Assembly (NCBI GenBank): GCA_946885605.1
Contig: CAMPGR010000073.1
Coordinates: 1 to 18,811 of the forward strand
Length of the DNA: 18,811 nucleotides
Direction: 5' to 3'
Source: an uncultured Pseudomonadota bacterium
Lineage (GTDB): Bacteria; Pseudomonadota; Gammaproteobacteria; Burkholderiales; SG8-41
Numbering within the stretch: position 1 is the first letter of the stretch; each line of letters begins with the position of its first letter. The translations under genes were made by a program, and so were the position numbers. Shown here one piece after another: positions 7,640 through 14,975 of this stretch. The notes below the pieces were generated by a model, which worked only from the letters and a program-made list of their open reading frames with translations, made no database searches and had not been told where the DNA came from.

Positions 7640-7933
7640 TTACGCCAGCCCTTCGACGATGCGTATATCACGCTTGGCCGCATCGCCGAGCACGCTCAGC
7701 GCTTCCTGGTAAGCGGGGCTGTCATGCGCGGCCGTCGCCTGCGCGACGCTCTCGAATTCGATGACGACGACGCGCTGATTGAGCCCGTGCTCGTACGTCT
7801 TGGCGGGCGTGCCGCGAACGAGAAAGCGCCCGCCCGCCGCCTGCACCGCCGGCGCGGCGAGCTTCGCGTACGCCGCGAGCGCATCGGGGTTCTTGATGGA
7901 GCGGTAACACGCGATCCAGTAGGCCTTGGCCAT
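7640..7933 (-). CDS. DUF1330 domain protein
   Basis: 97 residues covering one complete DUF1330 domain, a small ferredoxin-like alpha/beta barrel fold related to the EthD/ABM dimeric group. It begins 'AKAYWIACYRSI', contains 'AAGGRFLVRG' and 'RVVVIEFESVAQATAAHDSPAYQEA', all typical. Two ATGs stand in tandem. The second (7931-7933 on the plus coordinates) is preferred because GGAG lies 6 bp before it and only 3 bp before the first. The stop of the lectin-like gene is about 24 bp upstream and the CmcJ-like gene begins 14 bp downstream, so the three probably share a transcript. The biochemical role of the family is unknown; conserved members may bind or modify small molecules. Confidence 0.9.
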   Translation of the reverse strand: MAKAYWIACYRSIKNPDALAAYAKLAAPAVQAAGGRFLVRGTPAKTYEHGLNQRVVVIEFESVAQATAAHDSPAYQEALSVLGDAAKRDIRIVEGLA

Positions 7934-7957
7934 CATCGTCTCCAGTTGAAATAGCGG

Positions 7958-8608
7958 TCAGTTCGCCGCGAAGCAGTAGAGCAGCCCGGCGCCGCCGGAC
8001 GCCTTCAAGGCATCGAGGCTGCAGCCGCGCGACGGATGCGACGAATTCCACGAGCGCGACGTTTCGTCATCACGCAACCCCATGCGGTCGTGATGGCCGA
8101 CCATGGCCTGTCCCGCATCGCTGCTCCTCCAGTTGTTGCACGTCCTGTCCTCGTTGCCGGAGAACGCCGTGCCGTCGGGCTGCGATCCCGTGAGGATGTC
8201 GTGCATGTTCGGCGTGTCGCCCCGGCCGTTCACCTTGTCCCCCTTCTCGGTGAGTGCGCTGTCCTTGTTGATCTTGTTGTTCTGGCTGTGCAGGTCGGCT
8301 ATGTTGCGCGCGATCACGACACCCTTCGCGTTCTGCCATGGCCCTTTGCCGATGCGCTCGCGTGCATGCGCTGCAGGCTCGCCGGCCTTTGCAGTCTGGC
8401 TGAGGTACGCCTTCCAGCTGCTGCCGCCCGCGCCCGCGCCAGCGGCCAGCGTCTGGCAGTGCTTGTCCGCGCCGACGAGTCCGCCGAAGTCGGCGCCCTT
8501 CCCGCTGCCGACGCTCGTCACGAAAAAACTCATCTTCGATTGCTGGCCGAATGCGGCGCCGGCCGGGAGAACGAAGAGCAAGGCAGCTATACCGAAAGCG
8601 CGAATCAT
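7958..8608 (-). CDS. Secreted lectin-like protein (endostatin/C-type-lectin-like fold)
   Basis: 216 residues with a clear Sec signal peptide: Met-Ile-Arg then a hydrophobic core to about residue 21, with a likely cut after 'AAFG'. The mature part resembles a family often annotated simply as 'lectin' in Bradyrhizobium and Burkholderia relatives. It has 'GADFGGLVGADKHCQ' early, 'RERIGKGPWQNAKGVVIA' (83-100), 'VNGRGDTPNMHDILTGS' (126-142), 'GHHDRMG' (171-177) and 'SWNSSHPSRGCS' near the end. Four cysteines (51, 157, 196, 212) could form two disulphides in the periplasm. The start at 8608 is chosen over a longer frame because AGGAG lies 8 bp upstream and the signal peptide begins there. It is first in the minus-strand unit, behind a good promoter. 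Sugar binding is inferred from family naming only. Confidence 0.82.
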   Translation of the reverse strand: MIRAFGIAALLFVLPAGAAFGQQSKMSFFVTSVGSGKGADFGGLVGADKHCQTLAAGAGAGGSSWKAYLSQTAKAGEPAAHARERIGKGPWQNAKGVVIARNIADLHSQNNKINKDSALTEKGDKVNGRGDTPNMHDILTGSQPDGTAFSGNEDRTCNNWRSSDAGQAMVGHHDRMGLRDDETSRSWNSSHPSRGCSLDALKASGGAGLLYCFAAN

Positions 8609-8665
8609 GATGGGAACTCCTGGGTGAATGGCCCATCGGGGCCTTACGCCGGAAGATTGCGGCCC

Positions 8666-8693
8666 ATTATAAACATGCGGCAAGCGATGAAAA
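8666..8693 (-). promoter_or_regulatory. Sigma70-type promoter for the lectin-DUF1330-CmcJ unit
   Basis: Read on the minus strand, TTTTCA (plus 8688-8693) and a perfect TATAAT (plus 8666-8671) are 16 bp apart. The start point would fall near 8659, giving a leader of about 50 nt with AGGAG 8 bp before the lectin ATG. This is the clearest housekeeping-type promoter in the window. Confidence 0.6.
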
Positions 8694-8729
8694 TTCCCGG
8701 CCGGGCCGCGTGCCTCGATGCCAAGCGTC

Positions 8730-9653
8730 TCACTTGTCGAACGTGTCCACCTTGAGCGGGGGATTGCCGATCTCGGCGAGGCGCTTGTCCGCGGCGAGCA
8801 CCTGCACGAACACTTCCAGGGCCTTCAGCATCGGCGGCATGCCGAAGTTGACGCAGGTCTGGAAGATCACTTCGAGAATCTCTCTCGGGTTTGCGCCATT
8901 TCTCAGCGCGCCCCGCATGTGGCCCCGCGCCTGCGTTTCTTCGCCGACGGCGAGGCAGTCGCCGATCATGCAGAGGAGCCGCGTCTTGTCGTCCACGATG
9001 CCGCGCGCATACATGCCGCCGTAGCAGAACTTGACCCAGAGATCGGCGAAATCGCTGTCGATCGCATCGAGCCATGCGAGGATGTTGAGGTGATGCCGCG
9101 GGCGCAGCGTAAGCCCGCGCCCGACCGCGAGCCAGCCATGGCGCTTCATGAGTGGCTCGCAGCGCGGGTCCGCGAGGTCGTCGGGATGCCAAGTTGCGCG
9201 CTCGGCTTCGTACGAGCGCTGGCGGTCATTGCCGTCGGGCGGGAGCTGAGAGGCGCGGAGCTCCTTGAGCAGGCCCTCCTCGGCAGCGATGCGGTGAAAG
9301 AGCTCGATGGCCGGCTCAACCACCGTATGCCCGCCGTACACCGTGCATTGCAGGATGATTTCGAGTATTTCACGCGCCGGCACGCTCGCCGCGAGCGCGG
9401 CGTAAATCGTGTCCTCGAGCGGCCCGTGGCTGCGCGCCATCGTGTACTGGCCGATGAGCACCAGGAACCGAGTGCGCGCGTCGAGCGCGGGCCGCGTGCC
9501 GAGGCCCTTGATCGCGAAATCGACCCAGAGCTTCGTGTAGTGCTGGTCGAGACTGTCGCGCTGGGCGAGCCGCTGCTCGAAAGTGCGCGGTTGCAGGTTG
9601 CGGCCCGCGTGAAACGCGTCGGCGCCGTATTTGGAACGAAGATCGTCGGGCAT
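8730..9653 (-). CDS. Tandem carboxymuconolactone decarboxylase (CMD/AhpD-like) family protein
   Basis: 307 residues holding two CMD-like helical domains, about 40-122 and 200-285. The repeat is visible in sequence: 'VPAREILEIILQCTVYGG' (91-108) and 'ANPREILEVIFQTCVNFG' (254-271), each preceded by a small-helix 'R..LV.IG....A..' type segment. Neither half has the Cys-x-x-Cys of AhpD peroxidases, so a thiol peroxidase role is unlikely. A decarboxylase, hydrolase-like or purely structural role in organic-acid breakdown fits better. The ATG at 9653 starts the recognisable sequence; the frame continues upstream through 77 unlikely residues that run antisense into the SDR gene. No strong ribosome site is seen. 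It is transcribed divergently from the SDR, 109 bp away, and its stop is 36 bp from the lectin promoter. Confidence 0.8.
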   Translation of the reverse strand: MPDDLRSKYGADAFHAGRNLQPRTFEQRLAQRDSLDQHYTKLWVDFAIKGLGTRPALDARTRFLVLIGQYTMARSHGPLEDTIYAALAASVPAREILEIILQCTVYGGHTVVEPAIELFHRIAAEEGLLKELRASQLPPDGNDRQRSYEAERATWHPDDLADPRCEPLMKRHGWLAVGRGLTLRPRHHLNILAWLDAIDSDFADLWVKFCYGGMYARGIVDDKTRLLCMIGDCLAVGEETQARGHMRGALRNGANPREILEVIFQTCVNFGMPPMLKALEVFVQVLAADKRLAEIGNPPLKVDTFDK

Positions 9654-9728
9654 GATGGGTATGTTGGTTGGCGAAGAAGTAATTTGTCGGCGCACGCAGC
9701 CCGCATGCGCAGGCCGCTTGCCTCGGCT

Positions 9729-9737
9729 TGGTATTAT
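9729..9737 (+). promoter_or_regulatory. Extended -10 promoter for the SDR gene
   Basis: TGGTATTAT (9729-9737) is an extended -10 element (TG-n-TATTAT, 5/6 match), with no good -35 box at the usual distance, as expected for this class. Transcription would begin near 9744, and GGAGGG at 9749-9754 lies 8 bp before the ATG. The short leader agrees with the position. Confidence 0.45.
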
Positions 9738-9762
9738 AGGGGTTTGACGGAGGGTCTTTCGG

Positions 9763-10530
9763 ATGTCATCGACGGGCAGGCTGGAGGGTGCGGTCGCCAT
9801 CGTCACTGCCGCGGCACAGGGCATAGGCGAAGCGATCGCAATGACTTTTGCACGCGAGGGGGCGGCAGTGGCGCTGGTGGACATCGCGCTCGATGAAGCG
9901 CAGCGCGTGGAAAGCGTGATTGCGGCCGCGGGCGGTCACGCGCAAGTCTTCCGCGCCGACGTGACGCGCTCGCAGGACATCGAAGCCATGGTACGTGGCG
10001 TGGCCGGGCGATTCGGCACGGTGGACATACTCGTTAACGCGGCGGGCGGCTTTCATCAGCTCGCGCCGATTGCCGAGATCAGTGACGAAGAGTGGGAGCG
10101 CGTGATCGACGTCAATCTGACGAGCGTCTTCTACTGCGCGCGCGCGGTCGCCCCTATCATGATGGCGAAGAAGAAGGGCCGGATCATCAGCATCGCCTCG
10201 GGCGCCGGCATTGCACCCAACCCGTATGCGCCCTCGTATCTGCCGTATGGCGCAGCGAAGGCGGGCGTCATCGGCTTCAGCAAGCTCCTCGCGCGCGATC
10301 TCGGGCCCCATGGCATCACGGTCAACACGGTCGCGCCCGGCACAACCCTCACGCCGCGCGTGAAGAAGGTGCGCGACGCCGCAAGCCTCGAGCGCATCGC
10401 CGCGCAGAATCCCATGAAGTGCCTCGTGGAACCGATCGATACCGCCGAGGCGGTTCTCTTTCTCGCTTCGCACGAGGCGCGCCACATCACGGGCGTGAAT
10501 CTCAACGTCAACGCAGGAAACCTGATGTAA
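9763..10530 (+). CDS. SDR-family NAD(P)-dependent oxidoreductase
   Basis: 255 residues, the classical SDR length. The nucleotide-binding motif reads 'TAAAQGIG' (15-22), with Ala16 where the first glycine of TGxxxGIG usually stands. Asp40 at the end of the second strand favours NAD(H). 'NAAG' (92-95), Ser146, Tyr162 and Lys166 form the expected catalytic set (YxxxK at 162-166), and 'VNTVAPG' follows at 187-193. The enzyme should interconvert a secondary alcohol and a ketone; 3-oxoacyl-ACP reductase-like naming would be possible but the substrate is unknown. GGAGGG 8 bp before the ATG supports the start. It is divergent from the CMD protein and followed by the MFS transporter on the same strand, so a catabolic role with these is plausible. 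Confidence 0.92.
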   Translation: MSSTGRLEGAVAIVTAAAQGIGEAIAMTFAREGAAVALVDIALDEAQRVESVIAAAGGHAQVFRADVTRSQDIEAMVRGVAGRFGTVDILVNAAGGFHQLAPIAEISDEEWERVIDVNLTSVFYCARAVAPIMMAKKKGRIISIASGAGIAPNPYAPSYLPYGAAKAGVIGFSKLLARDLGPHGITVNTVAPGTTLTPRVKKVRDAASLERIAAQNPMKCLVEPIDTAEAVLFLASHEARHITGVNLNVNAGNLM

Positions 10531-10563
10531 CGCCAAGCCGGCCGATCGCGCCGCCAAGCCGGC
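10531..10563 (+). repeat. Two 12-bp direct repeats after the SDR stop
   Basis: CGCCAAGCCGGC occurs at 10531-10542 and again at 10552-10563, a period of 21 bp, immediately after the SDR stop codon. It may be a remnant duplication or a protein-binding site; no further copies were noticed. Confidence 0.5.
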
Positions 10564-10571
10564 GAGCGCTG

Positions 10572-11783
10572 GTGCAAAAAAAACATAATGCGTTTCCAAA
10601 GAACAGAACAACAACACGTGCCGTCTCGCACTCGTCGGATCGTACGCTAGTGGCGATCCATCTCACGCTCGCGCTCACCTTCTTCAATTTCGTGGGTGCG
10701 AATGCAGCGCGCGTGGTGCTGACGCTCTACGCGCTCGAACTGGGCGCGCCCGCGTCCTCGGTCGGCGTGCTGGGCGGCCTCCTCTTTCTTTTTCCGCTGC
10801 TACTCTCGTGGCCGGTGGGGGCGCTCGCCGATCGCACCGGCGCGCGCGGGCTGCTGCTCTTCGCCGCCTGCTGCGGCGCCGCGTCGCTCGTGCTGCCGTT
10901 CTTCGTGCGCGCGATCCCCGCGTTCTATGTCGCCGCGGCGCTCAACGGTCTTGCGCTCGCGTTCTTTCACGTGACGCTGCAGAACCTCGTGGGGACACTG
11001 AGCCTGCCGGAAGCCCGCGCGCGCAACTTCAGCAACTTCAGCCTGACCGGCGCCGTGACGAATTTCACCGGGCCGCTCCTCGCGGGGTTCTCCATCGATC
11101 ACTTCGGGCATGCCGCAGCCTGCCTCGTCGTCGCGTCGCAATCGGTCATCGCCCTCGTACTGGTACTTGCCTGGGGACGCCTCTTCCCCCCGGGAAGAAG
11201 CGAGGCGCCGGTCGACGCGGGCACGGGGCGTGCGCTTTTCGATCGCGAAGTGTGGTACATGCTCTTTGTGAGCGGCCTGGTGCAGCTCGGCACCGACCTC
11301 TTCCAGTTCTATCTTCCGATCTACGGCCACTCGATCGGCCTCTCCGCCTCCGCCATCGGCGCGGTGCTTGCGACGCTCGCGGTCGCGGCGTTTGTCGTGC
11401 GGCTTTTCCTCGCATGGCTCGTGAAGCGCGTCGCCGGCGAGAGGCTGCTCGCGTGGGTGTTCTTCATGGGCGCGGTCGGCTTTGCGCTGGTGCCGTTTTC
11501 GAGCAATGTCTTCGTGCTGGGCGCCATCGCGTTCCTCTTCGGGCTCGGCATGGGGATCGGCATTCCGCTCACGGTGATACTGATGTTCAGCCGCTCCGCC
11601 GAAGGCCGATCGGGGCAGACGCTGGGGTTGCGCCTGACGGCAAACAATTTCGTTCGCGTGACCGGCCCCATCGTGTTCGGCGCCGTCGGCTCCGCGCTCG
11701 GTCTCGCCGCGGTGTTCTGGATCGTCGGCGCCATCATGGCGGCAGGCGGGTTCATCGCGCGCCGCGGCGCGCCTTCGCGTTGA
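10572..11783 (+). CDS. Major facilitator superfamily (MFS) transporter
   Basis: 403 residues from the GTG at 10572, about 12 hydrophobic segments in two halves with a hydrophilic loop in the middle ('RLFPPGRSEAPVDAGTG'). The MFS motif A appears after the second segment as 'GALADRTGAR' (83-92). The first membrane segment starts at 'AIHLTLALTFFNFVGANAAR'. The start is uncertain: GTG at 10572 gives a basic 26-residue tail, GTG at 10650 starts just before the first helix, and neither has a strong ribosome site. The open frame continues far upstream inside the SDR gene but that part is a shadow. It is an inner-membrane secondary transporter, substrate unknown, perhaps importing the acid handled by neighbouring enzymes or exporting a product. 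Confidence 0.87.
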   Translation: MQKKHNAFPKNRTTTRAVSHSSDRTLVAIHLTLALTFFNFVGANAARVVLTLYALELGAPASSVGVLGGLLFLFPLLLSWPVGALADRTGARGLLLFAACCGAASLVLPFFVRAIPAFYVAAALNGLALAFFHVTLQNLVGTLSLPEARARNFSNFSLTGAVTNFTGPLLAGFSIDHFGHAAACLVVASQSVIALVLVLAWGRLFPPGRSEAPVDAGTGRALFDREVWYMLFVSGLVQLGTDLFQFYLPIYGHSIGLSASAIGAVLATLAVAAFVVRLFLAWLVKRVAGERLLAWVFFMGAVGFALVPFSSNVFVLGAIAFLFGLGMGIGIPLTVILMFSRSAEGRSGQTLGLRLTANNFVRVTGPIVFGAVGSALGLAAVFWIVGAIMAAGGFIARRGAPSR

Positions 11784-11883
11784 CGCGCCGGAGTGCGTCG
11801 GGCAGAATTTCCCGGCACAACGGACGCTTGAGGCACGGTGTGCATCTCGCGCACGATCGTCGCGGGAGGAAGGAGATCGATCG

Positions 11884-13296
11884 ATGACTACCCGCACCCT
11901 TGCCCGATTCGTACACGAGCTCACGTTCGAGGCCCTTCCGCCGGACGTGCGTGCGCGCGTGCCGGCGCTCGCGCTCGATCTTGCCGGCATCATGGTGCGC
12001 GCACGGCACGACGCGGAATCGACGCCGGCGATGATCGCCGCGGCGCAACGGCTCGGGCTCGCGCAGGGCCCGTGCACCGTGATCGGGGATGCGGCCGGCT
12101 ATACGCCCGCCGGCGCCGCGATGGTAAACGGCACGCTCGCGCACTCGCTCGATTTCGACGACACCCATGCGCCCGGTTCGCTACATCCGAGCGCGCCCAT
12201 CATTCCCGCGGCATTCGCCGCGGCGGAAATGACCGGCGCGGACGGGCGGGCGACAATCGCGGCGATCGTCGCGGGCTACGAAGTGCAAATACGCTTGAGT
12301 CTCGCGCTCGATCCCGCGGCGCACTATGACCGCGGTTTTCATCCGACGGCAACGTGCGGCGCCTTTGGTGCCGCCGCCGCGGCGGGGCGCCTGCTCGGAC
12401 TCGACGCGGACGGAATCGCGAGCGCCTTCGGCATCGTGCTCAGCATGGCGGCAGGATCGCTCCAGTTTCTGGTGAACGGCGCGTGGACCAAGCGCTCGCA
12501 CGTGGGCCATGCGGCGATGTGCGGGCTTGCGGCGGCAACGCTCGCCGCCGAGGGGTACCAGGGCGCGGCCGACGCCATAGAAGGCAAGTGGGGCTTCCTC
12601 CACGCCTATGCACCCGCGTCGGATGCGGCGAAGGTCGTGGATGCGCTCGGCACGCGCTGGGAGACGCTGAAGATCGCGGTGAAGCCGTACCCTTCCTGCC
12701 GCTACAGCCACGCGGCGATCGACGGCATCCGCGCGCTGATGGACGCGCACGCGATCAAGGTCGAAGAAGTGAAGGAAGTCATGGTGGGGCTCCCGGAGCC
12801 GGGCTGGAAGATCATCGGCGACCCGGAGGCGGCGAAGCAGGCGCCCGCCTCCGTCGTGGACGGACAGTTTTCGATGGCGTTCTGCGGGGCCGTGACGCTG
12901 CGCACCGGCGGGCTTGCGTGGGACGACTACGCGCGGCATCTCGGTGACGCCGAAACGCTTGCGCTGTGCAAGCGTATCCGCACACGCGTCGATCCGCGCG
13001 CGCAGACCGACTTTCCGGCGGAGATGAGCGCCGCGGTGCACATGACAACGGCGCGCGGCGAGTTTGACACGTACGTGCGCGTGCCCAAGGGCGAGCCCGC
13101 GAACTTCCTCTCCGCCTCCGAATTGCGCGCGAAATTCGATGGCCTCGCCGGGCCGTATCTCCCGCGCGAGCGCGCGGAGGCGCTCGCCCGCGGCCTGCTC
13201 GCGCTCGAGCAGGCGCGCGACATCGCATCGATCCTGCGGCTCGCCCGTCCCGAGCCGCAGCGCGCGAAGCGGCGCGTCGCCACCCGGAATGCGTGA
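11884..13296 (+). CDS. MmgE/PrpD-family protein
   Basis: 470 residues, full length for the MmgE/PrpD family (2-methylcitrate dehydratase, cis-aconitate decarboxylase, iminodisuccinate epimerase and many uncharacterised enzymes). Signatures include 'NGTLAHSLDFDDTH' at 82-95 and 'HPSAPIIPAA' at 101-110, then 'FHPTATCGAFGAAAAAGRLLGL', the 'WTKRSHVGHAA' block and 'KPYPSCRYSHAAIDGI'. These are the residues that line the active site in PrpD-type enzymes. AGGAG at 11871-11875, 8 bp before the ATG, within a purine-rich GGAGGAAGGAG, makes this one of the strongest ribosome sites in the window. It is the first gene of a four-gene operon. The neighbouring CoA genes argue against the standard methylcitrate cycle, as no PrpB or PrpC is present. 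The reaction is unknown. Confidence 0.9.
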   Translation: MTTRTLARFVHELTFEALPPDVRARVPALALDLAGIMVRARHDAESTPAMIAAAQRLGLAQGPCTVIGDAAGYTPAGAAMVNGTLAHSLDFDDTHAPGSLHPSAPIIPAAFAAAEMTGADGRATIAAIVAGYEVQIRLSLALDPAAHYDRGFHPTATCGAFGAAAAAGRLLGLDADGIASAFGIVLSMAAGSLQFLVNGAWTKRSHVGHAAMCGLAAATLAAEGYQGAADAIEGKWGFLHAYAPASDAAKVVDALGTRWETLKIAVKPYPSCRYSHAAIDGIRALMDAHAIKVEEVKEVMVGLPEPGWKIIGDPEAAKQAPASVVDGQFSMAFCGAVTLRTGGLAWDDYARHLGDAETLALCKRIRTRVDPRAQTDFPAEMSAAVHMTTARGEFDTYVRVPKGEPANFLSASELRAKFDGLAGPYLPRERAEALARGLLALEQARDIASILRLARPEPQRAKRRVATRNA

Positions 13297-13808
13297 TGGC
13301 GGCGGGGCCGGCAGGGGTGAATGCGCCGCCCCCCGCGACCCCCGGCCGCTGCTACGAAGACTTTGCAGTGGGAGACGTCTATCGCCACTGGCCGGGCCGC
13401 ACCATCTCGGAAGCGGACAATACCTGGTTCACCCTGCTCACGATGAACACGCACCCGCTGCATTTCGATGCGCAATATGCTGCGGGAACCGAATACGGGC
13501 GCATCGTGGTGAACAGCTGCCTCACGCTCTCCATCGTCGCCGGCATGAGCGTGCGCGATCTGAGCCAGAACGCCATCTGCAATCTGGGCTGGACCGACAT
13601 TCGCATGCCGGCGCCGGTCTTCATCGGCGATACGCTTTACGCGGAATCCGAAATCCTCGCGAAGCGCGACTCGGCTTCGCGGCCGAACGCGGGCGTCGTG
13701 ACGGCGCGCACGACAGCGCGGAAAGCGGACGGCACGGTCGTCATGACCTACGAGCGCGCCTTCCTCGTTCCGAAGCGCGCAGCGACTCGCTCGCAGGAGA
13801 GGCAGTGA
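13296..13808 (+). CDS. MaoC-family (hot-dog fold) dehydratase/hydratase
   Basis: 170 residues with one hot-dog domain typical of MaoC-like hydratases that add water to enoyl-CoA esters. The active-site loop reads 'FTLLTMNTHPLHFDAQYA' (45-62). His53 and His56 stand where the catalytic histidine lies, with Asn51 and Asp58 flanking; Asp41 in 'ISEADNTWF' is a candidate partner acid. 'GRIVVNSCLTLSIVAGMSV' and 'IRMPAPVFIGDTLYAESEI' follow, as in mesaconyl-CoA hydratase-like members. The ATG at 13296 overlaps the upstream PrpD TGA by one base; a GTG at 13293 would give the familiar GTGA overlap and one extra residue. Translation is probably coupled. It sits before the ACAD, also overlapping by four bases. 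Probable role: hydration of the CoA ester made by the downstream enzymes. Confidence 0.88.
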   Translation: MAAGPAGVNAPPPATPGRCYEDFAVGDVYRHWPGRTISEADNTWFTLLTMNTHPLHFDAQYAAGTEYGRIVVNSCLTLSIVAGMSVRDLSQNAICNLGWTDIRMPAPVFIGDTLYAESEILAKRDSASRPNAGVVTARTTARKADGTVVMTYERAFLVPKRAATRSQERQ

Positions 13809-14965
13809 CCACCGCGGGCGATCAGAACACCGAGCAGGACCGCCTGCTCATCGATGCCGTCGAGCGCTTCCTCGAACGCGAGGTGCGTCCGCACGTGCGT
13901 GCGCTGGAAGCGGCGGACGAATATCCGAGGGAGCTCGCCGACCGGCTCGGCGAGCTGGGCTTGTATGGCGCGACGATCGCTCCGCAGTACGGCGGTCTCG
14001 GCCTTTCTGCCACGGTGTACACGCGCATCGTGGAGCGCATCGCGGCGGTGTGGATGTCGCTCTGCGGATTATTCAATTCACACCTCATCGCGGCAGCGGC
14101 GATCGAGCGCTTCGGCACGGAGGAGCAGAAGCGGCGCCTCCTGCCGAGGCTGGCGAGCGGATCGTTGCGCACCGGTATTGCGCTCACGGAGCCGGGCTGC
14201 GGCACCGATCTCCAGGCGGTGCGCGTGCGCGCCACACGCGCAGGCGCGCATTACGTCGTGAACGGCACCAAGATGTGGATCACCAACAGCGTGGAAGGCA
14301 ACGCGCTCGCGGTGCTCGTCAAGACCGACCCTTCGGCAAGTCCCCCTCATCGCGGCATGAGCCTGCTCATCGTGGAAAGGGAGGCGGGCTTTCGCGCGCG
14401 CAAGCTCAAGAAACTCGGTTATCGTGGCATCGATACCGGGGAAGTGACGTTCGAGCACGTGAGGGTGCCGGCGGAGAATCTCGTCGGCGGCGTGGAGGGG
14501 CAGGGGCTCAAGCAGATCCTCGCGGGGCTCGAGCTGGGCCGCATCAACGTCGCTGCGCGCGGTGTGGGCATCGCACGCGCCTCGCTCGAAGAAGCGCTCG
14601 CGTACGCGCAGCAGCGCGAGACCTTCGGCAAGCCCATCGCAGAGCACCAGGCGATCCAGCTGAAGCTCGCCGACATGGCAACGCGCGTGGAAGCGGCGCG
14701 GCTACTCGTCGAATCGGCCGCCCGCGCCTACGATACCGGCGCGCGCTGCGACATGGAGGCCGGCATGGCGAAGCTCTACGCGACCGAGGCGGCGGTGGAG
14801 AATTCGATCGAAGCGATGCGCATCCTCGGGGCGTACGGCTACTCTCCCGAGTTCAACATCGAGCGCTACTATCGCGACGCGCCGCTGCTCGCGATCGGCG
14901 AAGGCACCAACGAGATGCAGCGCATCATCATCGCGCGGCAGCTCGTGAAGCGGCATCCCGCGTGA
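13805..14965 (+). CDS. Acyl-CoA dehydrogenase, complete active site
   Basis: 386 residues starting with GTG in a GTGA overlap with the MaoC stop; GGAG at 13796-13799 lies 5 bp before it. The fold is complete and the motifs canonical: 'LTEPGCGTD' for TEP-x-AGSD, 'YVVNGTKMWITN', 'YAQQRETFGKPIAEHQAIQLKLADM', 'YRDAPLLAIGEGTNE' and 'MQRIIIARQLV' at the end. Glu366 in 'GEGTNE' is the expected catalytic base of the medium-chain and glutaryl-type enzymes. The enzyme should oxidise an acyl-CoA at the alpha-beta bond, passing electrons from FAD to ETF. In contrast to the ACAD pair at 2601-5102, it has all key residues and is probably a homotetramer. With MaoC upstream and CaiB 10 bp downstream it forms a beta-oxidation-like module. 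Confidence 0.93.
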   Translation: MTTAGDQNTEQDRLLIDAVERFLEREVRPHVRALEAADEYPRELADRLGELGLYGATIAPQYGGLGLSATVYTRIVERIAAVWMSLCGLFNSHLIAAAAIERFGTEEQKRRLLPRLASGSLRTGIALTEPGCGTDLQAVRVRATRAGAHYVVNGTKMWITNSVEGNALAVLVKTDPSASPPHRGMSLLIVEREAGFRARKLKKLGYRGIDTGEVTFEHVRVPAENLVGGVEGQGLKQILAGLELGRINVAARGVGIARASLEEALAYAQQRETFGKPIAEHQAIQLKLADMATRVEAARLLVESAARAYDTGARCDMEAGMAKLYATEAAVENSIEAMRILGAYGYSPEFNIERYYRDAPLLAIGEGTNEMQRIIIARQLVKRHPA

Positions 14966-14975
14966 GGCGCTATTG

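Noticed and set aside
8718..9896. 392-codon plus-strand frame opposite the CMD-like gene
   Set aside because: The minus-strand frame shows a clear CMD tandem repeat; this one has no family features.
10092..10571. Upstream extension of the MFS reading frame into the SDR gene
   Set aside because: This part overlaps SDR coding sequence in another frame and has no membrane character; the transporter begins near 10572-10650.
10800..12077. 425-codon minus-strand frame opposite the MFS and PrpD genes
   Set aside because: Crosses two real genes, extremely Arg/Glu/His-rich, no domain resemblance; a codon-bias shadow.
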